Shown here in pieces: positions 1 to 8,767 of a stretch of 64,000 nucleotides of DNA. The notes under the pieces were generated by a model. That model did no database searches and had not been told where the DNA came from. It saw only the letters and a program-made list of their open reading frames with translations. The stretch comes from Clostridium bovifaecis. GTDB taxonomy: Bacteria; Bacillota; Clostridia; Clostridiales; Clostridiaceae. How positions within the stretch are numbered: position 1 is the first letter of the stretch; every line of letters starts with the position of its first letter. The DNA is taken from the NCBI GenBank assembly GCA_009738435.1, contig CP046522.1:899249-963248 (forward strand), read 5' to 3'. A program made the position numbers and the translations under genes.

Positions 1-1
1 A

Positions 2-1678
2 AAAGAAATGTACAATGGAAAAGATTATTCAAGCATAATTTTTGTAGCAGATACAGCTCAAAATATTTATCCTCACAGCTGGCTTGTGAAGGGAAGAAGT
101 TTTTCTAGTATAGGCTTTGATATGACAGGAAAAAGTAATATTTTATCTAAGAATTATAGAACCACAACTCAAATTGCAGAAGCTGCGTATAGCTTAGTAG
201 AAAATGATCCCAATGTTATTGAAGATGAAAACTATGTTAAGCCATCATTGATAGATAGAGAAGGTTCTTACCCTGTATATAAACATTTTAATAATGATAG
301 TGAGCAAATAGATTTTATAATAGATCAGATAAAAAACAAAATACTAAAAAGCTTCACATTAAAAGATATTGCTATAATTGCTAAAAACAAAGTAATCTTA
401 TCTAGTATAAAACAAAAGCTGTTGGCTGCAAATATTGCCGCAAGTGAAATAACCAGTAATGATGGAGATTTTAATACAAACTCGGTAAAGCTTTTAACCC
501 TTCATTCTATAAAAGGATTAGAATTCCCTGTAGTATTTATAGCTGGAATAAATGAAGGGGTAATACCTTATCTATCTTATAAGGATGAAAGCGAAAAGGA
601 ATATCAGGAATCCATAGAAAGAAAAATTCTTTATGTTGGTATGACAAGGGCAAATGAACTTTTATATATGACTAGCAGTGGAAGACCTTCGAAATTTATT
701 AATGAGATAAATCCAAAGCTTCTAAAGATAAAGGAAAACTGCAATATTAGCAAATTCTATAACATAAATCAAGTAGAAAACTACATATACAAAGAGAGAA
801 TAGTAGATATATATTCAAAGGAAGAAAAAGTTAGACAGTGGATATTAAAAGAGCTTAGAGATAATTATAAATATCCTCTTGGACTTGTAGATATAGAATA
901 CAAAATCAACAGCTTCTCAAAGGTAGGCTTTGTAGATATTGTTGTAATCATTTATAAGGACAATAAAAGAATACCATATATATTCATAGAAACTAAAGCA
1001 CCCAATATGGGTATAGAGGATGCGCTAGGTCAGTTAAAAAGCTACATGAGTACCTCAAGTACCTGCCACTATGGAATAGCTACGGATGGTAATAGTATAA
1101 CTATAATTGATAAAGATCTTAATGAGATTGATGATATACCATACTTTAACACAAATATGCTACCTTCTTCCATAAGCAATTATAAATATTTAGATATTAA
1201 GCATAACAAGACCTTCAATTTTATGAAAGATGATTCTTTGCAAGGAGAGTTAACCTTAAAAAATGAAGGTATATCTATAGAATTCAAAGAAGATAGGCTA
1301 AAGAGAATTCCTGTCTATGGTAATATAGCAGCTGGGATACCTATACAAATGAATGAAGAAATAGAAAGTAAATTGCATCTGCCTCTAGAATGGTTTTCTC
1401 AAAATGAACAATATTTTGTGCTAAAAGTAAAGGGAGATAGTATGATAGGAGCAAATATTAATAGCGGAGATTATGTGATTATAAAGGCGCAAAGTACCGC
1501 AGATAATAGAGACATAGTTGCTGCAGCTGATGGAGAAAAAGCTACCTTAAAGAGGTTTACTAAGATGGGAGATTCAGTTATTTTAATGCCAGAGAATCCA
1601 AACTATGAGCCTATAATGCTCCGAAGTGAAGATGCAAGGATAATGGGGGTAGCTGTGGGGGTTTGGAAAAAGGAGTAG
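2..1678 (+). CDS. UvrD-type helicase C-terminal part fused to HsdR-N nuclease and S24/LexA protease domain (5' partial)
   Basis: The frame is open to the left edge, so the N-terminus with Walker A lies outside the window. Numbering from the Met at base 8, superfamily 1 motifs are visible: ADTAQNIY (about 14-21), NYRTT (about 50), LLTLHSIKGLEF (about 162) and LYVGMTRA (about 210). Residues about 270-370 resemble HSDR_N_2, a PD-(D/E)xK fold, with VGFVDIVV, then FIETKAP and a following GQLKSY. The last 125 residues are an S24/LexA-like peptidase with a GDSM serine (S478) and an ATLKRF lysine (K515). The inferred role is DNA unwinding and cleavage with a protease-type switch, probably in phage defence or DNA-damage response. 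The downstream HNH gene starts immediately after the stop, so the two are probably cotranscribed. The domain calls are solid; the function is inference. Confidence 0.85.
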   Translation, partial: KEMYNGKDYSSIIFVADTAQNIYPHSWLVKGRSFSSIGFDMTGKSNILSKNYRTTTQIAEAAYSLVENDPNVIEDENYVKPSLIDREGSYPVYKHFNNDSEQIDFIIDQIKNKILKSFTLKDIAIIAKNKVILSSIKQKLLAANIAASEITSNDGDFNTNSVKLLTLHSIKGLEFPVVFIAGINEGVIPYLSYKDESEKEYQESIERKILYVGMTRANELLYMTSSGRPSKFINEINPKLLKIKENCNISKFYNINQVENYIYKERIVDIYSKEEKVRQWILKELRDNYKYPLGLVDIEYKINSFSKVGFVDIVVIIYKDNKRIPYIFIETKAPNMGIEDALGQLKSYMSTSSTCHYGIATDGNSITIIDKDLNEIDDIPYFNTNMLPSSISNYKYLDIKHNKTFNFMKDDSLQGELTLKNEGISIEFKEDRLKRIPVYGNIAAGIPIQMNEEIESKLHLPLEWFSQNEQYFVLKVKGDSMIGANINSGDYVIIKAQSTADNRDIVAAADGEKATLKRFTKMGDSVILMPENPNYEPIMLRSEDARIMGVAVGVWKKE

Positions 1679-2860
1679 GTGGAAATAAAGCAGATGAATA
1701 ATATTATTGATACTTCAATTGATATTTTATCCTCTAAAGAAATAGAAACTAGTATTTTGCCTAATAGTAGCAAAGTTGATTCGAGAACTTTTTCAAGACT
1801 TCTTGATGATGATAGAATGGTAGCCAGCTATAAAATGTATTGGCTGCTTGGAATATTAGAAGAGGTAAGCTTAGGCAAAACTGAAATTGAATTCAATAGA
1901 ATTATAGCTAGGATGATAGTTGGAGCTTGGTATCCTACTATGCAGTATAAATTAAGCTTCGGAATGTTTGATAATTTAAAAAAGCCTATAAATTATGTTG
2001 CTGTAAAATATGGATTCACTTCAAATTGTAATGAAGGTAAGCTTTTAGAATTCTTATGTGAAAATGATGATAAGGAATTAAAAAAGATGATGAAGGAATT
2101 AACTACTAATGTTCCATATAGACTGCTTTCACCCTTCTTTTCGGAAAAACTTAGAGGAAAGAAAGATAGTTTAAAGGAGAAGTTAATTACTGAACTATCA
2201 CTAGAGAGTGAAAGCTGTCTTTATAAAATTATTAAGGGAGATAAGGATAAAATAGTATTAAATGAAGGCTGGGCTGATTATCTTAAAGAGAATTACAGAG
2301 TCATAAAGTCATGGATTTATTATAAGCTTGTATGCTTCCTTCAAAAGAGAAATCCCAATGTTCCTTCTATAGCTTTTAAGCTAGAAGCTCCTAAAGTCAG
2401 AAATCTAATTACTGCTACAAAGCTTTGGAAGGAGATTATTGAGGTAAAGAATGTTAAGGATATTTACACAGGAGAAGCCCTTGTTGAAGAAAATTATGAA
2501 AACTATGGAGTGTTAAACATTGACCACTTCATTCCATGGAGTTTTGTACTTCATGATGAGATGTGGAACCTTGTACCTACCTTCAAAAACATAAATAGTT
2601 CTAAGAGTGATAAGTTGCTTAATTATAATAAGTATATTGATAGCTTCTGTGATATACAGTATAAGGCAGTTATATACCTTTCAGAAAAAGGAAAGAAGAG
2701 AGACTTAGAAGGGTATGTTGATGCTTTAAAGATAGAAAATTTTACAGAGTATCTAAAGTATAAACCTAAAGAGGCCTTTAGTGAGAAGTTAAAGGGATGC
2801 ATTTCACCACTATATCAGATTGCGGAGAATCAGGGGTTTGAGGTGGTGAAGGGGATTTGA
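1679..2860 (+). CDS. HNH endonuclease-like protein
   Basis: A 393-residue protein with a C-terminal HNH-type signature: IDHFIPWSF near residues 281-289, followed by WNLVPTFKNINSSKSDK. The histidines and asparagines sit where HNH nucleases bind a metal. The first 250 residues match no family I recognise. The GTG start abuts the upstream stop; an ATG 15 bases further in is an alternative, since AAGGAG at 1670-1675 is rather close to the GTG. The position between a helicase-nuclease-protease fusion and a SauUSI-like enzyme suggests one defence operon. Activity has to be inferred from the motif. Confidence 0.75.
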   Translation: MEIKQMNNIIDTSIDILSSKEIETSILPNSSKVDSRTFSRLLDDDRMVASYKMYWLLGILEEVSLGKTEIEFNRIIARMIVGAWYPTMQYKLSFGMFDNLKKPINYVAVKYGFTSNCNEGKLLEFLCENDDKELKKMMKELTTNVPYRLLSPFFSEKLRGKKDSLKEKLITELSLESESCLYKIIKGDKDKIVLNEGWADYLKENYRVIKSWIYYKLVCFLQKRNPNVPSIAFKLEAPKVRNLITATKLWKEIIEVKNVKDIYTGEALVEENYENYGVLNIDHFIPWSFVLHDEMWNLVPTFKNINSSKSDKLLNYNKYIDSFCDIQYKAVIYLSEKGKKRDLEGYVDALKIENFTEYLKYKPKEAFSEKLKGCISPLYQIAENQGFEVVKGI

Positions 2861-2910
2861 ATATATTAGCGTGTAAAACTTAAAAGAACTAAAGATATGA
2901 GGTAATATAT

Positions 2911-5811
2911 ATGAATAATATAGCTAAAGATATAGAGCAAATTAAAGCAATCGAATATAAAGATATAAGCATAGGGCCAAAAGGCATAGAAAACAACTCT
3001 TACCTATCAAATAATAAATTAATAGTTAATTCAGAACAAGGTAATTTACTAAATGAATTAAAGAAATGTCTAAGTGAATGTGAAAAGTTTTATTTTAGCG
3101 TTGCTTTTATTAATTTTAGTGGGCTTCAGCTTTTACTAGATACTTTTAAAGAGTTAGAGCAAAAAGGTGCGGAAGGTAGAATTATAACATCTACTTACTT
3201 AAACTTTACAGAGCCTAAGGCTCTAGAACGAATTAAAGATTTTAGTAATATAGATTTAAAGGTATTTATTGCCAACAAGGAAAATGGAGGCTTTCATACA
3301 AAAGCTTATATATTTGAAAATAAGGAGGACTATAAGATTATTATAGGATCTTCTAATATTACTCAGAGAGCTTTAAAAAGCAATGTAGAGTGGAACGTTA
3401 GAGTGGTTTCTAAAAAAGAGGATAGATTTCTTAACGATGTACTCATAGAATATAAGAAGCTTTGGGATAGCACCGAAATTGTAAATGAAAAGTTTATTAA
3501 TAAATATAATAACTTTATAAAGGAAATTAAAAAGATAGATTCATCTAAGAAAATTGAGTTTGAAAATTATCAGCTTATAAAACCTAATGAAATGCAAGTA
3601 AAAGCAATAGACAATTTAAATAGGTTAAGAGCTTTTGGAGAAGAAAAAGCATTAGTTATAGCTGCAACTGGAACTGGAAAAACCTATATGTCAGCTTTTG
3701 ACGTGATTAACTTTAAGCCAAAGAAAATGCTTTTTATAGTTCATAGAGAAGAAATATTAATAAGTGCTGAGAGAACATTTAAAAGACTAGTTAAAAATAA
3801 GCAAAAGACAACAGGTTTGTTAACAGGGAACAGAAAAGATCTTGAGGCAGATTATTTATTTTCAACAATACAGTCTATGAATAGTAGTTTATATGAATTT
3901 AGAGAAGATGAATTTGAATATATTATTGTAGATGAAGCGCATCATGCAGGAAGCCCAACATATAAGAAAGTAATAGAATACTTTAAACCTAAGTTTTTGT
4001 TAGGTATGACTGCAACACCGGAGAGAAGCGATAGTGAAAATATATTTGATGTATTCAATAATGTGGCTTTAGAAGTTAGACTAAGGGAAGCTCTAGATTT
4101 AGATTTAGTCATGCCATTTCATTATTTTGGTATAACCGATATAGATGGGATTGATTTAAGCGATGTTGACCTTAAGAATATGGATGAAGTAGCTAAAAGA
4201 TTAAAGGTAAATAAACGAGTAGATTTTATAATTGAAAGACTTAATTTCTATGGATATGATGGGGAAAAGTTAAAGTCTTTAGGTTTCTGCGCAAATATAG
4301 AGCATGCAGAATACATGGCTGCTGAATTTAATAAAAGAGGCATTGAAAGTATATGTTTAACTGGAAATAATTCACCACAGGAGAGAGAAGAATACATAAA
4401 AAAGTTAGAGTCTCATGAGGATAGCCTTAAGGTAATTTTCACTGTGGATATTTTCAATGAAGGTGTAGATATACCATCAATTAACTCAGTGTTAATGCTT
4501 AGACCCACAAATTCACCTATAGTATTTATACAACAATTAGGTAGAGGACTTAGAAAGCATGAAGATAAAAGCTTTTTGACCGTATTAGATTTTATAGGAA
4601 ATCACAATAAAGCTTTCTTGATTGCAATAGCTCTAAATGGCTCTAGATACTATGATAAAGATAGTTTGAAGGTGGCAGTTGCAACGGAATTTGCAAATAT
4701 ACCAGGCTGTACAAATATACAGATGGACAGAATTTCTCAAGAGAGAATACTTAAACAATTAGATAATGAGAATTTTAATTCTATGAAATACTTAAAGGAG
4801 GAATATCTTCAATTTAAAAGAATGAGAGGGGGTAAGGTACCCTACTTATTAATGGATTATATAAGATATGATGGTGCTCCAGATCCAACTAAATTTATAA
4901 GTAGAGAAAAAACCTACCTAGGGTTTGTAGCAAAAATGGAAAAAGATGAAGAGCTTAAAAAACTTCAAGAAGATGATATTTTCTTTAAAATTATTAAAGA
5001 GATATCAGGAAAGCTGCCAATAAAGAGGGTTTATGAATTTGCAATAATAAAATACTTAATGAACCATCATGAAATAACCTTAGAGCAGGCTAGAAATGAA
5101 ATACTAAAATATATAGAAGATGTAGATGATGAAAGTATTGAACATGCCTTTGAATATTTGAATCAGAATTTCTACGACTCTTCGCAACTTAAAAGTAATG
5201 TAAAATCTTTTGAATATGCTGAGGATACTCTAAAGTCTACTAAGGAGTTTTTGGATATTATTAATAACAAAACTTTTAGATGCTATATAGAGGACATCAT
5301 AAACTATGGACTTTTAAGATATAAAGAGGAATTTGAAAATAAGTACTATGGGGTGCCATTTTTTAAACTCTATGAACAGTATCAAATGATAGATACTGCA
5401 TTACTATCTAATTACACTAAGATTCACAGCTCTTTTAGAGGCAGTGGGCTTATTGCTAATGGAAAAGAGTACTTCTTATTTATAGATCTTCATAAAGAAG
5501 AAGATATTAAGGAAAGTATAAACTATGAAGATAAGCTTTTAAGCAGAAAGCTTTTTCAATGGCAAACTCCCAATAGCACATCACAAGCTTCAGAAAGAGG
5601 TAAAAATATAATTTTTAATAAAGAAAGAGAAGTTAATTTACATCTTTTTGTTAGAAAATACAGAGAGATAGATGGAAATGTTGAACCTTATATCTATATA
5701 GGTAAAGGAAACACTATTAAGTACCATGGAGAAAAGCCTATAACGGTTGCTTTAGAATTAGAAAATGAGATACCAGCTAGTTTATATATGGAGTTTAATA
5801 AGAAGGTATAG
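2911..5811 (+). CDS. SauUSI-like type IV (modification-dependent) restriction endonuclease
   Basis: A 966-residue protein. A PLD-type nuclease domain comes first, with HTKAYIF (H129, K131) and IIGSSNIT (about 145-152). A superfamily 2 helicase follows, with AATGTGKT at 251-258, DEAHHAG at 341, GMTATPERSD at 365 and QQLGRGLRKH at 541. The C-terminal 280 residues correspond to the DUF3427 region. This order and length match SauUSI of Staphylococcus aureus, an ATP-dependent enzyme that cuts DNA carrying 5-methyl- or 5-hydroxymethylcytosine. All core motifs appear intact. It starts about 50 bases after the HNH gene, with GAGG just upstream. Family assignment is confident; sequence specificity is unknown. 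Confidence 0.88.
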   Translation: MNNIAKDIEQIKAIEYKDISIGPKGIENNSYLSNNKLIVNSEQGNLLNELKKCLSECEKFYFSVAFINFSGLQLLLDTFKELEQKGAEGRIITSTYLNFTEPKALERIKDFSNIDLKVFIANKENGGFHTKAYIFENKEDYKIIIGSSNITQRALKSNVEWNVRVVSKKEDRFLNDVLIEYKKLWDSTEIVNEKFINKYNNFIKEIKKIDSSKKIEFENYQLIKPNEMQVKAIDNLNRLRAFGEEKALVIAATGTGKTYMSAFDVINFKPKKMLFIVHREEILISAERTFKRLVKNKQKTTGLLTGNRKDLEADYLFSTIQSMNSSLYEFREDEFEYIIVDEAHHAGSPTYKKVIEYFKPKFLLGMTATPERSDSENIFDVFNNVALEVRLREALDLDLVMPFHYFGITDIDGIDLSDVDLKNMDEVAKRLKVNKRVDFIIERLNFYGYDGEKLKSLGFCANIEHAEYMAAEFNKRGIESICLTGNNSPQEREEYIKKLESHEDSLKVIFTVDIFNEGVDIPSINSVLMLRPTNSPIVFIQQLGRGLRKHEDKSFLTVLDFIGNHNKAFLIAIALNGSRYYDKDSLKVAVATEFANIPGCTNIQMDRISQERILKQLDNENFNSMKYLKEEYLQFKRMRGGKVPYLLMDYIRYDGAPDPTKFISREKTYLGFVAKMEKDEELKKLQEDDIFFKIIKEISGKLPIKRVYEFAIIKYLMNHHEITLEQARNEILKYIEDVDDESIEHAFEYLNQNFYDSSQLKSNVKSFEYAEDTLKSTKEFLDIINNKTFRCYIEDIINYGLLRYKEEFENKYYGVPFFKLYEQYQMIDTALLSNYTKIHSSFRGSGLIANGKEYFLFIDLHKEEDIKESINYEDKLLSRKLFQWQTPNSTSQASERGKNIIFNKEREVNLHLFVRKYREIDGNVEPYIYIGKGNTIKYHGEKPITVALELENEIPASLYMEFNKKV

Positions 5812-5836
5812 TCTTTAATTAGGCTATACCTTTTAT
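5803..5836 (+). terminator. Rho-independent terminator after the SauUSI-like gene
   Basis: A 9-bp stem AAGGTATAG / CTATACCTT with a 12-base loop is followed by TTTT. The stem overlaps the stop codon of the SauUSI-like gene and would end the defence operon. Confidence 0.75.
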
Positions 5837-6153
5837 ACTTCTGATACTATATATAGCACCTCATGAATAGTTTAGCATAGATTTTAAATTATCAAGGAAA
5901 AACTAGAAGGTGGTATATCTGTTTTGGATAATCCATAAAAGAATTATTTAAAAACTATAATGAAAAATTTTGTTTATAAATATACTATTTTGATATGATT
6001 AAACTTCGATATTTTGAAGGGATTATAAATTATTTGTAAAATTAAATAATAAGTTGGGAACTTTGCAACAAGATGAAACGACAAAAAACATTATTAAAGA
6101 CACGGCGTAATTTCTTATACAATTTAAATGCATATTCTAGGAGGGATAGTATT
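5837..6153. other. Noncoding AT-rich stretch
   Basis: No gene or strong structure is visible. It must contain the promoter of the following interrupted membrane-protein gene; its ribosome site is GGAGGG just before 6154. Confidence 0.5.
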
Positions 6154-6571
6154 ATGAATTATAGTGATCTTTTAATTGAATGTATTAATCTTTTTAAACA
6201 AGCAAACTATGAGATACTAATTTGGATAATATTATCGGTAGTAGTTATATTATTATTTAAACAGTTTAAAAATGATGCAGAAAGATGCAGAATTAAAGAG
6301 GAACAATCAATAATTAAATATTTAGTAGAATACTCAGAGATAGTACATGAAATAAATAGATATAAAGAAATGAGATTTCATTTGATTTATTATACGGTAG
6401 AATTTACAGGTTATTACCTATATGTTCAGAAAACATTAGTAATATTATAATAGAATGTGATATTAATTCTAGTGAAAGTAGAGAGCAAGTTATAAAAAAT
6501 ATAATATCTGAATATAAATCGCTTAAATTTGCAGATGTATATGGGCTGAGTAGAAAGCTAACAAATAAAGC
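6154..6571 (+). pseudogene. N-terminal part of a membrane protein interrupted by an IS256-family element
   Basis: The start ATG at 6154 has AGGAGGG 7-8 bases upstream; an earlier in-frame ATG at 6073 lacks such a site. The product begins MNYSDLLIECINLF, has one hydrophobic segment (IWIILSVVVILLF) and then a charged helix. A frame change is needed between about 6366 and 6450 to continue into the open frame SENISNIIIECDINSS, which reaches the IS insertion point. The coding sequence resumes in frame at 8109 after the element and the duplicated AATAAAGC. I do not recognise the family. The gene is inactive twice over: a frameshift and an insertion. Confidence 0.6.
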
Positions 6572-6574
6572 GAG

Positions 6575-6619
6575 AACGTAGATAGATTTGTGTAAATGCA
6601 AATCTATCTACGTTTTTTT
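6575..6619 (+). terminator. Hairpin terminator built on the left end of the IS256 element
   Basis: A perfect 16-bp stem, AACGTAGATAGATTTG (6575-6590) with its complement at 6599-6614, and an 8-base loop are followed by seven Ts. One arm is the left terminal repeat of the IS. The hairpin would stop transcription entering the element from outside, as in other insertion sequences that insulate their transposase. Confidence 0.75.
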
Positions 6620-6682
6620 GTGTATATGCAGTTGGAAATTATGGAAATAACAACTACAAATATTTTTGTGGAGGGATAGAAA

Positions 6683-7902
6683 ATGAGAGGACTAAATATA
6701 CCACAGATTGATCTAAATAAAGAACTGAGTAAATGCGAAAGCATGGAGGATTTAGTAGGTAAGAATGGGTTAATGCAACGGTTATTTGGAAACATAATTC
6801 AACAATTCTTAGAAGCTGAGATGGAAGAACATCTCGGAAGAGAGAAATACGAAAGAAACAATGTTAGGGATAAGAATTATAGAAACGGTCACAGCTCAAA
6901 GAATATTAAGACCAGCTTCGGAGAAGCCGCTATTGATGTCCCTAGGGACAGAAATGCAAACTTCGAGCCTAAGATTATAAAAAAATATGAAACTGTATGC
7001 AATGAACTTGATAAGAAAGTCATAGGCTTATACGCCAGAGGAATGTCTGTAGATGATATTAAATCAGAAATTGATGAACTTTACGGGGTAGATATCTCTC
7101 CTTCAATGATCTCAAAAATAACTGATAAAGTAATGGAGACAGCTATCGCTTGGCAAAATAGGTCGTTAGACCCTGTGTATCCCATAGTATATATGGATGC
7201 ATTATATTTTAAAGTTAAAGAAGAACATAAGATCGTTAATAAAGCAGCCTATGTTTGTATGGCTTTAGATATGAAAGGCTATAAAGATATATTAGGAATA
7301 TGGGTTGGTGAACAAGAAGGAGCAAAATTCTGGCTTACAGTATGCAACGACTTAAAAAATAGAGGAGTTAAGGATATAATAATTGCCTGTATGGATGGAT
7401 TAAAAGGTCTCCCAGGTGCAATTAAAGTTGTTTTCCCAGAGGTTAATATTCAAAACTGTATAGTCCATCAGATTAGGAATTCCTTAAAGTATGTTGCATC
7501 GAAAGATAGCAAAGCATTTATGAAAGATTTAAAATCAGTATATCAAGCTTCGACAGAAATATTAGCGTTAGCTAGCCTAGATAATCTAGAAGCTAACTGG
7601 GGGGCTAAATATTCCATAGTTATTCAATCCTGGCGTAATAATTGGGAGAATCTATCCACATACTTTGATTTTCCACCTGAGATAAGACGAATAATATACA
7701 CAACTAACGCTTTGGAAGGATTCAACAGACAACTAAGGAAATTCACTAAAATAAGAACTACTTTCCCAACAGATGATTCCTTAAAAAAGCTTTATTCTTA
7801 GCAACAGAGCAGATTATGAAAAAATGGACTTCGCCATCTCAGAATTGGTCTAGTACTTTAGCACAATTGACGATAATGTTTGAAAATAGGATTGAACAAT
7901 AG
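6683..7902 (+). CDS. IS256-family (mutator type) transposase, needs a -1 frameshift
   Basis: The zero frame encodes 372 residues and stops at 7801. DDE residues are visible in IVYMDALYFKV, IIACMDGLKG and TNALEGFNRQ. At 7783-7789 the frame reads A AAA AAG, a textbook slippery heptamer. A -1 slip there gives SLKKALFLATEQIMKKW and 37 further residues to the stop at 7900-7902. The total of 406 residues is the usual family length. Either this is programmed frameshifting or one A has been lost from the run. GGAGGG stands before the ATG. Confidence 0.82.
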
Positions 7903-8108
7903 GAATAAATTTATAGCCTGTACTTATTCTAAAATAAATGCATAATAATAGTATTTTTACAAAATATAATAATGTATTAAGGCTACACCATCCCGTTGTT
8001 TAGTAATACCCCAAAAAATAAAAATTACTACAAGAGTTGCTCCCGTAGTAATTTCCAATTTAAATTTGACATGTCTATTCTAATTTACACAAATTTATAG
8101 ACGTTCTT

Positions 8109-8504
8109 AATAAAGCTTTTGATTTCTATTCATATTTTTATTATAATAGCAGTTTTGCAACAATTGTAACAGCAATTTTACACACATTTATTAGTATTTT
8201 CGCTATAATGCTTACAATAGGCTATACCATCAAGTTTAACTCACTTGGTACTACAGATAAAGCTTTTTTTATTGTAACAATAATTAGTTTATGTTTATAT
8301 ATGGTATCTATAATTGCAAATTTTGAATTAATATTATCAAGAAGATTTAAACTTAAAAGGTATATTATCATTTGTATTATATATATGATTATTACACCTT
8401 GCTTATTAACTATACCCATTAAGTGGGCTAGCAGCCTATTGCCATTTATTGTTATTGTAAGTTATGAGTTCTTCATTTTACCTAAAACCATCAAAATGAG
8501 CTAA
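8109..8504 (+). pseudogene. C-terminal part of the IS-interrupted membrane protein
   Basis: From the second AATAAAGC copy the frame reads NKAFDFYSYFYY and continues through several hydrophobic segments (near TAILHTFISIFAIML, FFIVTIISLCLYMV, IIICIIYMIITPCLL and LLPFIVIVSYEFFIL) to a TAA at 8502-8504. It is in frame with the left part at 6564, so the two halves were one gene before insertion. No start codon or ribosome site is expected here. The function is unknown. Confidence 0.65.
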
Positions 8505-8654
8505 TGATTATAGAGTGTGATACACATTGTACTTATGCACCTTGCTTTAAACTTATGGCATAAAAAGCTTATTATTTTTATTATTACTCGTTTATAAAAA
8601 AGTAAAGTTTTTGTGTTGAAATATTACAATTACAAAGTAAAAAGAAGTTGAAAA

Positions 8655-8690
8655 AATTCAGTAGTCATTTAAAACTACTGGATTTTTTTA
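8655..8690 (+). terminator. Rho-independent terminator
   Basis: The stem CAGTAGT / ACTACTG with an 8-base loop is followed by GGA and a run of seven Ts. It lies between the interrupted membrane-protein gene and the type IIG gene. Confidence 0.65.
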
Positions 8691-8767
8691 TTTAAAAATA
8701 TATATTGTAATTTTAAATATACATCCAAACATACACTATTATAAATCAATTTATAATAGGTGTAAGA

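Larger units (their letters stand above)
6572..8108 (+). mobile_element. IS256-family insertion sequence with 8-bp target duplication
   Basis: Imperfect terminal inverted repeats lie at 6573-6597 and 8083-8107 and match at 22 of 25 positions. The element is flanked by a perfect 8-bp direct repeat, AATAAAGC, at 6564-6571 and 8109-8116, as expected for IS256 transposition. It carries one mutator-type transposase gene. The intact duplication suggests a fairly recent insertion. Total length is about 1.54 kb. Confidence 0.88.
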
